From NCBI GenBank assembly GCA_001970955.1, contig MPUH01001018.1:1-25972 (forward strand): a DNA stretch of 25,972 nucleotides, given 5' to 3'. The DNA is from Stentor coeruleus (taxonomy: Eukaryota > Ciliophora > Heterotrichea > Heterotrichida > Stentoridae). Numbering within the stretch: position 1 is the stretch's first letter; each line of letters begins with the position of its first letter. Position numbers and translations under genes: made by a program. The notes under the pieces are model-generated. The model was not told the origin of the DNA, searched no databases, and was given only the letters and a program-made list of their open reading frames with translations. This document shows positions 8,966 through 17,261 of this stretch, piece after piece.

Positions 8966-9393
8966 GCTTTATTGAGTTTTATTATTAAAAGTTGCTTTAT
9001 TATATCAAAATTATGAATTAAATGTTTAGAATAGCAATTGTATGATGATATCAACATAATTTTTCACTATTTCCCAGATTAAAATAAAAATTTATCTATA
9101 AAACTACTTATCCCATATTTCACGATAATATTACTAATAAATATTAAATATTTTATCATCACCCATCTAAAATTTTAGTCGTATTTATAACACCTAGTTT
9201 TCTTTTAAATCCTCTATAATTTCAGAATTCACTTCTTCTAAATTTCCAATTTTATTCCTAATCCTCAATTCTATAAAACCCTTCAGAGCCCACCATCTAA
9301 TCCAAAAATCTAATTTCTAATGTCCATCTCTATAAAATCCTTCAAAATCTCAATATCCACTTTATCTAATTAAATTTATGACAATAATAAAAA
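8966..9393. other. intergenic region between GT69 and helical-protein genes
   Basis: No gene. 8966-9055 is G-leaning (3' flank of the GT69 gene); 9060-9393 is strongly C-rich and nearly G-free (5' flank of the next gene). The latter contains three spaced CTATAA elements, listed separately. Confidence 0.5.
9211..9393 (+). promoter_or_regulatory. C-rich 5' flank with three CTATAA elements at about 59-nt spacing
   Basis: CTATAATTTCAG (9213), CTATAAAACCCTTCAG (9271) and CTATAAAATCCTTCAA (9330) are followed by similar C/A/T-rich sequence, so the region looks like a degenerate tandem repeat of about 58-59 nt ending just before the ATG at 9394. TATA-like elements in the same orientation occur in front of other genes here. 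A promoter role is inference. Confidence 0.4.
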
Positions 9394-10707
9394 ATGCTTA
9401 AATTCTTGGGTCAAAGATTCTTCACTAAAAACCAAATTGCAAACCAAGTTGCAGTTGATCTTTTCAACACCCTTCGTTCTAAAATATTCTTCCTCGAAAA
9501 CAAAGGTCAACCTATAAATAATTTAGAAGAAGAATACTTCACCGACATCTTCCAAATTTTAGCTGCTCAAGAAAAATCTTATCTAATACGTGGACTTGCT
9601 ACTCTAGCGAGGCTTAAAAACAGTTCTGTCGTACTGAGAAAATATGAAAATGAAATAGTAGACTCAATCAATTCTGTTGATAAAAATTTTGTAATCTTTT
9701 TTCTTCGGTGCTATTCAACAATTCCTGACCAAAACCAAGATTTTTTACTAGAACTAACTAAGAAAATCGAGGAAATTCTCCCAAAGTTTAGTTCTGTAGA
9801 GCTCTACAAAATCTATTGCGCTTATATCAAAAGTAAAATAATAAGTTTGGATTTTCTTAGTTTGCTAAAAGGGAAAATCATTGAAAATATGGAAGATGCC
9901 ACACATGATGAACTGATGGAAATTGTTGATAAATTCAATTTGCATAAAGACGAGAAAATTATTATGCGTACTTTATCTATTATTGAAACTAGGAAAGATA
10001 TTTTTACGTATATTGAAAAAATACATATTTTGAACCAGTTTTATATTTTCCATAATATATACTCGAATATTTTGATTATGGATTTATATGAAAATGCTCA
10101 TAAAATGGAAAGTTTGGCTTTTAGTAAACTTTGTTTGTATGTAAATAAAACTCAGAAATCTAAGACGATTTTTGGGAATAAACTAGAGGATATATTAGTG
10201 AATATGGATTTTGATATGTTTTCTATAGAAACTGTAGCTAATATTATCGAATCTTTTAAATCTACAAAACAAGGAAAGTTTGTCTGTGAAAAACTTTTAA
10301 ATAAAGTAACTAATTTAATCAATGATTTTACACCATTTCAATGCTCTATAATATCATTTTGCTATGGAATCAATAATTCTGGGAATGAGGATTTCTGGAA
10401 AAAAATCGCATTTCGAGCTCTGAGAGATAAAGGGAAAATTAAAAAAGGAGATTCAATATTGATGATTTATGGGATTTTTATGGGCAAAAAACTAGATAAG
10501 ATGATGTATAATGAATTTTCTTGTGAATGGACAGTTGGAGAATTAAATGTAAAAGACATACCAAAATGTATAGAAATGTCAGCTGCAATGGGTGATAAAA
10601 AGACACTCATGGAATTGAAAGATAGGATGAATGATAATTATAAATTTATGAACCCAATTGTTATAAAAAAGTGTGAGAAGACATTATCGAAATTCAAAAT
10701 CATTTAA
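9394..10707 (+). CDS. alpha-helical repeat-like protein, probably mitochondrial
   Basis: This 437-residue protein matches no family that I can name securely. The N-terminus MLKFLGQRFFTKNQIANQ is basic and amphipathic without acidic residues, as in mitochondrial presequences. The rest is almost wholly helical, with successive helix pairs of about 35-40 residues (for example LTKKIEEILPKFSSVELYKI, then LLKGKIIENMEDATHDELMEI). This resembles the helical-repeat arrays of FASTK/OPR-type organellar RNA-binding proteins, but no RAP or kinase-like C-terminal domain is visible. A role in mitochondrial RNA metabolism is therefore only a guess. The start is the first ATG after the C-rich flank. Stop TAA. 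Confidence 0.6.
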   Translation: MLKFLGQRFFTKNQIANQVAVDLFNTLRSKIFFLENKGQPINNLEEEYFTDIFQILAAQEKSYLIRGLATLARLKNSSVVLRKYENEIVDSINSVDKNFVIFFLRCYSTIPDQNQDFLLELTKKIEEILPKFSSVELYKIYCAYIKSKIISLDFLSLLKGKIIENMEDATHDELMEIVDKFNLHKDEKIIMRTLSIIETRKDIFTYIEKIHILNQFYIFHNIYSNILIMDLYENAHKMESLAFSKLCLYVNKTQKSKTIFGNKLEDILVNMDFDMFSIETVANIIESFKSTKQGKFVCEKLLNKVTNLINDFTPFQCSIISFCYGINNSGNEDFWKKIAFRALRDKGKIKKGDSILMIYGIFMGKKLDKMMYNEFSCEWTVGELNVKDIPKCIEMSAAMGDKKTLMELKDRMNDNYKFMNPIVIKKCEKTLSKFKII

Positions 10708-10864
10708 AAATAAACTAAAGATAAACGATTTAATGGTGTATAGAGTTTAAATAGTTTTATAATTTAAAATAAATATAAAACTCTATGATCTAACATCTAA
10801 AAACTTTAACTATTGCTTTATATTATCTTCTAATTATGATAAAATACTCTATATGCTCAATCAA

Positions 10865-11781
10865 AATCTTATATTTTTTTTATCTTCAAAGAGCATGCAG
10901 CTTCCTAAGTATCTAGTTTACAAGTTATATTCATTTTATTAGTTCTAGCAATGATCTCAACTGGTATTAAAAGATGTAAAACATATCTTAAAGTTGTCTG
11001 TGAACAAGCATATCCTGAATATCCTAAATTATCTTTTTCTAATAATATAGCTTCAGTTATGGCTCTTAAAGCAATAATTTATATTATTTCATAAAGAATA
11101 AGATAATATTTTGACTATAAATAATAGATATAGTAAGTCATGAAGGTATTTCATGTGATGATAATATTTCAATACTTCTTATTGCTTTGATACCTTTATT
11201 TGTTACTAGCATTACTATTGAGAATAATGAGCTTGTAATGCTTGATTGAGATATATGAAGCATTTGTACTTCATCAATAAAAAGTATCCCAGAGACTAGT
11301 TCATCTATACCTTGGTCTATGTACTTATTAACAACTTTTTTAATTTTGTTTCTTAGTTTCTCGGTTATTTTGATTTTCTTAAGCTTCATTGTCTTCTCAT
11401 AAGAGACATGAAGTCTTTACCTCCTTGAGATTTAGCATTGTCATATCTAAATTATGTAAAATAGCATCTTGGACAATTTGCTTTTTCTTATGCACATATT
11501 CAATAGCATAAGCATCTAATCTGCTGATCCTTTTAACGATTTATTTATTAGTGATTCAATTGTAAGGCACAGGAGATAGGAATTATTTTTTTTATTTTTT
11601 AAATTAAGAGATACTTAATCAGCTGAATTGAGATCCCTTTAACTCCATATTCTGCATTTTGACCTACAAGGCTGGAGAGCTTACTTCAGTATAGCCTACA
11701 TCATTCAGCCCAAGGTATTTTATGTAGCTATGGCTTAAATCTTGCTTTCAGAGATTGTGCTATTGGCTTTTTGATTTTCAT
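10865..11781 (-). pseudogene. RUVBL1: decayed RUVBL1 (pontin/TIP49) gene, frameshifted, P-loop region deleted
   Basis: Successive pieces in changing frames follow RUVBL1 from end to end. They are MKIKK at 11781, YLGLNDVGYTEVSS then LVGQNAEYGVKGISIQLIK (about 11727-11595), VKRISRLDAYA...HKKKQIVQDAILHNLDM (about 11537-11440), SQGGKDFMSLM (about 11430-11398), and TEKLR...VVNKYIDQG.DELV.G.LFIDEVQMLH (Walker B) ...TNKGI..IRS (11389-11138). LRAITEAILLEKDN and TTLRYVLHLLIPVEIIART follow (about 11080-10940), with remnants to about 10865. At least three frame changes and several stops are seen. Roughly 180-200 residues between the N-terminal block and VKR, which should include Walker A, are missing. 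It cannot make a working AAA+ ATPase. RUVBL1 is essential (INO80/SWR1, R2TP), so an intact copy must lie elsewhere. The TTLRY and HKKK blocks favour RUVBL1 over RUVBL2. Confidence 0.88.
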
Positions 11782-12126
11782 ATTTACTTAGGGAAGAATA
11801 GGATTTTTATAATAAAGTGAATGAGAAATTTTAATTGTGGTTGGATTAAAGAGTGAAGATTTAGGATTTTATTTTTTGCTATGATGTAAATTCATAGTGG
11901 TTTTTATAGATAATATTATTAATTTTCTATANAGAAATTTTAATTGTGGTTGGATTAAAGAGTGAAGATTTAGGATTTTATTTTTTGCTATGATGTAAAT
12001 TCATAGTGGTTTTTATAGCATTTGTATTCAATAAATTACAAATATTTTAAACTCAATTACAAGCAATTAATATTTTCCTTATATTAATAAGATTATCTTA
12101 GTATTATTTATATTATCGCCACATAG
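11782..12126. other. intergenic region with a second N-associated duplication
   Basis: No gene. Mostly taken up by the 86-nt duplication; the last 100 bases are A/T-rich with a few C. TATTATAAAAATCC (about 11801-11814, minus) may be what is left of the promoter of the RUVBL1 pseudogene. Confidence 0.45.
11824..12018. repeat. 86-nt exact direct duplication around a single N (probable assembly join)
   Basis: Positions 11824-11909 and 11933-12018 are identical; N is at 11932, directly before the second copy. Beyond the repeat the copies diverge. The layout is the same as at 7217-7392. Confidence 0.8.
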
Positions 12127-12690
12127 CTAGAAGTGCTTCTTAGGACTGATGCTTTTGGCCATAGTCTCGAACCTTATAACTTTCTTAACACCTATTTTCT
12201 CAGCATGTTCTTTCCAATCTTTTTCGAAATTATTGTCAATATTCAGTTGGAGATCGTCAGTATTTTCAAAATCTATGGTTTTTTTAATCTCCATTCTTCG
12301 GCTTTTATTCCCTAAGATTCTTTGTAGAGATGATTTTTCAAGTCCGGTTTTTTCATTAAGATATTGCTGGATGACTTCACCAACTTTTTCACCGTTTTTG
12401 CTAAGTCCTCCGTACGCTGTAGCTTCGAATTTCTCAACAACTTCTTTACCTGATTGGTCTTTTTTAGTTGTCTTTACAATTCTTTTTGTGTAAAATATTT
12501 GATCAGAGTTTTTTGTAAATATTCTTTGGCGATTTGCTTGAACTTCATCAAATATTTTCAAAGCTTCCTTCTCAAAAGCAGAATCTCCAATTGAAAAATG
12601 ACTAGTTGGAGTGCAAGCAGTACGCTTCCTGTAGGCTGAATTTCTTACAATCCCAGGTGAAGGTCCTTTTGGGGTGCCTATTTTAAACAT
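12127..12690 (-). CDS. MLF (myeloid leukemia factor)-like protein
   Basis: This 187-residue protein is basic and without membrane segments. Residues about 63-170 resemble the conserved C-terminal part of MLF1-family proteins. There is a strand pair with KTTKKDQSGKEVVEKFEAT (73-91) and then GEKVGEVIQQYLNEKTGLEKSS, the place of the G.EKMAIGR.IG.RA block. After it come RMEIKKTIDFENTDD and FEKDWKEHA, the place of the N....FD..W block. MLF proteins are small scaffold/adaptor proteins of nucleus and cytoplasm; protist members have also been found with basal bodies and chaperones. The N-terminal 60 residues (GTPKGPSPG, RKRTACTPTS) are probably disordered with two TP/SP sites. Similarity is moderate, so the family call is tentative. 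Stop TAG. The 5' flank is short and G-leaning on plus. Confidence 0.55.
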   Translation of the reverse strand: MFKIGTPKGPSPGIVRNSAYRKRTACTPTSHFSIGDSAFEKEALKIFDEVQANRQRIFTKNSDQIFYTKRIVKTTKKDQSGKEVVEKFEATAYGGLSKNGEKVGEVIQQYLNEKTGLEKSSLQRILGNKSRRMEIKKTIDFENTDDLQLNIDNNFEKDWKEHAEKIGVKKVIRFETMAKSISPKKHF

Positions 12691-13267
12691 AATTAGGTAA
12701 ATATGGTGAAACGAATAAAATGATTAGAAATTATATCAATAAATTTCACAAAAAATAAATTCTGGAAAAAATCCTTGCAAACATCACTACCAACTTCTTA
12801 ATATCAAAAAGCATAAAAGTTACTAAAAATATCATAACCCAATCAACCAAAAACCATGATTTTTCATATTCTATAACTTTTTTCTTACTATTACAACAAA
12901 TAACCCATACTATTTTATATAAAAACTAACTTTAAATACCATTTAATATTAGACGTAATTTATGTTTTTTGTAATAATTTGCACTCTTTAATAATAGATT
13001 GAATAAAATGAAATGAAATACTCTATTTATCTTTTTATACTAGACATATTTTGTGTTTTTTATTGTTGTTGTAAGAATCAAATCCCTTTTAATAACAGAA
13101 AAACAATTATATCTAGTATTGAAGCGTACCGTAGAGAAACATTTTTTTTATATTCATAAATATAACATAATAAAATTTTATTGTAAAAAGTATTTTAGAC
13201 TCTCTAAAACCCTTATATTATAACTAACACACGTATTGTATAATATAATATAATTTAAAGCTAAATG
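12691..13267. other. intergenic region, degenerate direct repeat
   Basis: No gene recognised. Two related stretches about 90 nt apart (about 12947-13004 and 13037-13101) share TA.TAGAC, a TGTTTTTT run and TTTAATAA.AGA; they look like a diverged tandem duplication. AT-rich otherwise. Confidence 0.4.
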
Positions 13268-14113
13268 CTATTTTTTAACCATCAAAATCTTAGAAAATTC
13301 TTGGAAGGTTATTGTAGCTTTTCTAACCCCTTGGTTAAGTTTCTGCAACTTATCAAAAGTTTTTTTGGACAAATCTTTATAATCCGAGTTTTTCTTACTA
13401 TTCCTCAGAGATAAACTCAACGCACAGGCCAAATCCGTTTCAGTCAAATCACTTCCACAGCAATACTCCACAAACTTAAAAAAAACTACTTATCCATTAC
13501 AAAGCATTTTCTGAATAGCCACATTTTGTTTAAACTGACTATCTCGTTCCTGATAAAAAAATGAAGCTCTTTCAAAAGACATTTGCTGAATACTTTCAAG
13601 TGCTAAGACAAACTTATCAGAGTCAATATATTTTTCTTTATTCAAAGGAAGTAAAAACAAAGACATAAAATGCTGAGTAATTATATAGCAGTCTAAAAGG
13701 AATTGAATGAAATAATAAATATAAAGGGTCCGATTTCCAGAGTTTTGATCATGTCCTTGGAAGTTCCCAATGCATTTTTCAAAAGCAAATTTTATCATGT
13801 TGACTTCATCATCATTATCTGTATATGCATTACATATCTTTTTTTTACTGAAAAAACTAAAGACCCTAGAGCTCCTAACACTTGAAGTTCGAGATATAAC
13901 AAATGATCCATGTCTAAACTCGGTGTTTTCGATTAAATAAGGCGATTCGATGCTACCTGTGGCATACATGCTACGAATGGAGTATTTTTTCATTTCGCTG
14001 TAATTGTGATGGATTATTAACAGAGAACCTAGGAAACGGAGTTTACGCTGATCAGATGCAGCATCTTTTGGAAGAAAATTCAATTCTTTTAGTTCTTTTA
14101 TCATAGATTCCAT
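13268..14113 (-). CDS. protein of unknown function, two exons joined by 15-nt intron
   Basis: Exon 1 (13501-14113) and exon 2 (13268-13485) join in frame across a 15-nt intron to give 276 residues, ending MVKK and TAG. Without splicing, exon 1 would end at a TAA within the intron. With splicing the junction reads KML-FFFKF-VEYCCGS. I do not recognise a family. The protein is largely helical, with a Ser/Arg cluster at about 72-88 (ISRTSSVRSSRVFSFFS), a hydrophobic helical stretch (YIYYFIQFLLDCYIITQHFMSLFLL, about 130-154) that could be buried or membrane-associated, and a C-terminal segment (DLTETDLACALSLSLR) that is amphipathic. It sits between the MLF-like and coiled-coil genes on the same strand, with separate flanks, so no operon is implied. 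Confidence 0.72.
13486..13500 (-). other. 15-nt spliceosomal intron in unknown gene
   Basis: On the minus strand the intron reads GTAATGGATAAGTAG: 15 nt, GTA start, TAG end, with the in-frame TAA that would otherwise end exon 1. The exons resume in the same frame. An alternative 15-nt choice (GTAGT...AAG, 12 nt further on) leaves the TAA in the message and is rejected. Confidence 0.8.
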
Positions 14114-14578
14114 ATGTTATTTTATAATAAAGAATGGGCTGAGCTTTAATAAAGTTAATTTTAAATTCTAGTTTAACTAACAGTTTTAGTTTTATAATTA
14201 GATTTAGCTTCTAAAGTTTTACGAAATATTTTATGTTCTATGATAATAATTATCTTCTATATGTTCTAAATAAAAACTTCGCTAAACGAACTGATTCTAG
14301 AAAATTCAGAACTTTAGCAAATGATTTTGTATATAAACCTATATCGCATTATAGCGATTTGACATCCTAGTCTTAAACATATTTTTAACAGTTTGCTGAA
14401 TTTTAAAGCATTTTTCAACCCAAACATGCACTTTCTATAATTCCTAAACTCGAAGAAAATTTTCACAAATATTTTATACAATCTTAATTTTTTAACACCC
14501 TAGCATCTTAGTTCTTTACTATAACAATAAATTTTTATTAACAATTTACTTTCATCCTATTACACTAATCTTATTTCT
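14114..14578. other. intergenic region between unknown and coiled-coil genes
   Basis: No gene recognised. The right two thirds (about 14340-14578) are C-rich and G-poor on plus, as expected 3' of a minus-strand gene. Confidence 0.45.
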
Positions 14579-16468
14579 TTACAAACTTTCCAACATTGCC
14601 CATATCGCTTCATACTGTTGTTCAAACCCTTTCCTCTCATCATCCATAATTTTTTTTTCTTTCCCAACCTCTATGATTTTATTCTCCATCTCCTTTTCTT
14701 TCGCTTTTAACTGACTTATTTTCTTAGCAAAAGTTATCAACTCTGCATTAAGTTCCTCATACTTATCTTCATAATCCTTTTTAATCAAAGCTAAATAATT
14801 CCTTTCCTTTTGCACTATAGTTATCAACTCCTCACCTTTTGGCACTCTCATCCACGTCCTTTTTAATCTATTTTCCTGTTCTTCCACAAGTTCTTCTCTT
14901 TCTTTTAACCTACATTCTTGCACTTTAAGTTGGTTTCTAACAATTTCAAATTCTTCAGGAATATCATTTTCATTAGTTTTCTGCAAGCTTTTTCTCATAC
15001 AATTAACTGGAGGTCTTGGAACAGTTCTTTTTAAAAAACTTTGATTACAAGGATTTTCATGCGCAATAGGACTAGAGCAGCCACTTCTAGGCAAAGCAAA
15101 AGGTGATATTGGGTTATCGTTTATAGGGCTTGAAGGGAATCTTTTATGATCATTATGAATCCGAGATAAAGAATTTGTCGAGTTTCTTAAAGAGTTGTTT
15201 ATAGCTGTAGCTGATCTTATAGTCGAAATTTGAGTTTTAAGCCTGGTAATTTTTAATAATGAACTGCTGTCTAAGGGTTGAGATTCAAGGATATTAAGTT
15301 CTTGTTGTAAGGTAGAGATTTCATCTGAGACAAATTCTGGTGAACGCATTGAAAGCACTGGAGTCGATCTCCTAACTGAAGAAGCAAGAGGGCTAAGTCT
15401 ACCAGTGGATGATGTTTCTATAGACATTCTAGGTTTTATATCACTTAACATTGTTGCATCAGGGCAGATTTCATTTATTCGGGATTTTATATTGCTTATA
15501 AGCTCATTATGTTTATTTTCCCTATCAATTAACACCTGTCTCTCATATTCTAACTGTTCTTTTGACTCTTCCATCGCTTCTTGGAGCTTAATCAACTCTA
15601 TATCTTTTTGCCTTAGTTGCCTTGAAAACTTAGTTAGACTATCGATTTGGTTTTGGAGTTTTTTTTTCAATATTTCAGCTTCAATTATATGATGTTCTAA
15701 ATCTTCTCTAATTTCATCAATATTTTTATTTCTAAGAGTTTCTAAGTCTATTGTTACAAGGAGATTTTTTTTTAATCGACCTATAGACTTTATTTCCTCT
15801 GGTAAATCCTGACCTTCAAGAAGCTTTTCTATTGTTGGATCATAAGCACAAGAATAATCTGGCTTTTGGAACCTTTTTCTAGGACGCTCTTTGAGATTTA
15901 TGTTTAAGGTTGTGTCTCCTAAGTGTAATTTTTGACTTGTGGGCTGTTCATTTTGAATAAGAAGTGAAAGTGTTATAAGGAAGCTGTGGAGATCTACTAA
16001 AGAGCAGGTAATATTTTTTTCTATTATGCTTTGGAAAGAGGAAATAAAGTCTTCGAGTGAGGTGAATGGTAAAGAGATGCTGTTTTTTTCATTAATTTTG
16101 TTGCAGATTAATTCGAGGAGCTTACAAATATTTTTTGGAGTTGTGAAGAAGTTTTCGTTGTTTTCTATTTTTTGGGACTCATAGGAACGGAAGTCCTCAG
16201 TTATCATTGTCAGACGGCGCAAATGCAGCTCAGCCATTTCAGTATCATCATCATTATCAGATTCTCTACAAAATGAATCAGGTTCACTAATATCATCATC
16301 ACCTGTTAGTCCTAGATGAATAGAATTATTCGGTTTTATCCTAATCATTTCATCATTAAGAATCCTTGGCGTTTGCAAAGTTTCAAAGCCTTTCATCATA
16401 GATTCAATAGCTTCAGAAAGCTTATCAATTTGAAAATTTAGCGTCTCATTGGTTTTTGATTGAGCCAT
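14579..16468 (-). CDS. coiled-coil protein with Ser/Thr-Pro-rich linker
   Basis: This 629-residue protein is of no family that I can name. The N-terminus has a short helix (1-32) and an acidic stretch (GDDDISEPDS, DNDDDTEM; 56-77), then a helical domain (about 110-175). A first coiled coil runs from about 245 to 330 (EDLEHHIIEAEILKKKLQNQ and on), a disordered linker from about 340 to 500, and a second coiled coil from about 503 to 629. The linker holds a cluster of minimal CDK-type sites: LSPLA, STPVL, RSPEF, SSPIN, ISPFA, SSPIA. Such an architecture is common in centrosomal, basal-body and cortical cytoskeleton proteins, and cell-cycle phosphorylation of the linker is plausible, but both points are inference. 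The ATG at 16468 gives MAQSKTNE; stop TAA. Confidence 0.75.
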   Translation of the reverse strand: MAQSKTNETLNFQIDKLSEAIESMMKGFETLQTPRILNDEMIRIKPNNSIHLGLTGDDDISEPDSFCRESDNDDDTEMAELHLRRLTMITEDFRSYESQKIENNENFFTTPKNICKLLELICNKINEKNSISLPFTSLEDFISSFQSIIEKNITCSLVDLHSFLITLSLLIQNEQPTSQKLHLGDTTLNINLKERPRKRFQKPDYSCAYDPTIEKLLEGQDLPEEIKSIGRLKKNLLVTIDLETLRNKNIDEIREDLEHHIIEAEILKKKLQNQIDSLTKFSRQLRQKDIELIKLQEAMEESKEQLEYERQVLIDRENKHNELISNIKSRINEICPDATMLSDIKPRMSIETSSTGRLSPLASSVRRSTPVLSMRSPEFVSDEISTLQQELNILESQPLDSSSLLKITRLKTQISTIRSATAINNSLRNSTNSLSRIHNDHKRFPSSPINDNPISPFALPRSGCSSPIAHENPCNQSFLKRTVPRPPVNCMRKSLQKTNENDIPEEFEIVRNQLKVQECRLKEREELVEEQENRLKRTWMRVPKGEELITIVQKERNYLALIKKDYEDKYEELNAELITFAKKISQLKAKEKEMENKIIEVGKEKKIMDDERKGFEQQYEAIWAMLESL

Positions 16469-17261
16469 ATTTAAAAGTATGAAATACAGCTAGGTAAAGC
16501 CCTCAATTAACATTAACAGAACTAGCAAATACATAAAATAAGAGAGATGAGGACTTTGAAGACCAAAATATTGAACAACAGATAATAAATAAAATATTTG
16601 AAGATAGGAATAAAACCTATAAAGGCAAATAAAAACAGAATGAAGATTGATAATTCGACAAAGGCCAATAGAAAATTTGTGAATGCATATGGAATTAGTG
16701 ATAATAAAGATATCAGATAGATATTTGAGGTGATGCTTAAAAAAAAAATTGACTGATGCATATAGGAGAATTTATTATTAAATATTAAAGCTTAAAAGTC
16801 TAAACAAAAAGAATAAAATCTTTATATGCAGCATATACTTTATTTACTCAATAACAGCTGCAATTAATATACTAAGCCTCATCCTAAACATGCCAATTTT
16901 CTACTCAATCTATCTACATCATTTCTCCCAAATCATCTTCAAATATACAACATCAATTCCACTTAAAATTGCCAATTTCCAAAGCATATATCATCCTAAT
17001 TTTGAACAATCATATTTCTATTAATTTTTAGTATCAAAGATTGTGTAATACATAGAAAACTCTCTGACAACATCTATAATCTCACCCTTAACTTCTCAGA
17101 AAGCTTCTCTTATACCCTTTCTATTTATAATAATCTCTTTAACTTATTATAATCTTCTCTTAAAATTTATAGCAATTTACATAATCAACCAAAACCATAC
17201 AATTCCTCTTAATTTCCTCAATTTCTAAAAAAAAATCATTAATACTAAACTAATAAACTAA
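16469..17261. other. intergenic region between coiled-coil and USP14 genes
   Basis: A hydrophobic 79-codon open stretch on minus (16522-16761) is most likely a by-product of A-rich DNA and is not called. About 16840-17261 is very C-rich and G-poor on plus (3' side of USP14). Nothing else seen. Confidence 0.45.

Noticed and set aside
7721..10707. Operon of GT69 and helical-protein genes
   Set aside because: A 428-nt gap with its own 3'-type and 5'-type flanks and TATA-like elements separates them, and the functions do not match.
11138..11389. 83-residue protein as an intact small gene with a Walker B motif
   Set aside because: It is only the middle frame of the RUVBL1 pseudogene; matching sequence continues on both sides in other frames.
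13100..13150. Small Pol III RNA (GAAGCGTACC followed by a T-run, faintly like the 3' end of U6)
   Set aside because: No other conserved part of U6 is found upstream on the same strand.
16522..16761. Hydrophobic 79-residue open stretch on the minus strand
   Set aside because: Strongly hydrophobic readings arise by chance on the complement of A-rich DNA. It has no family likeness, and its end is only 53 nt from the coiled-coil gene start.
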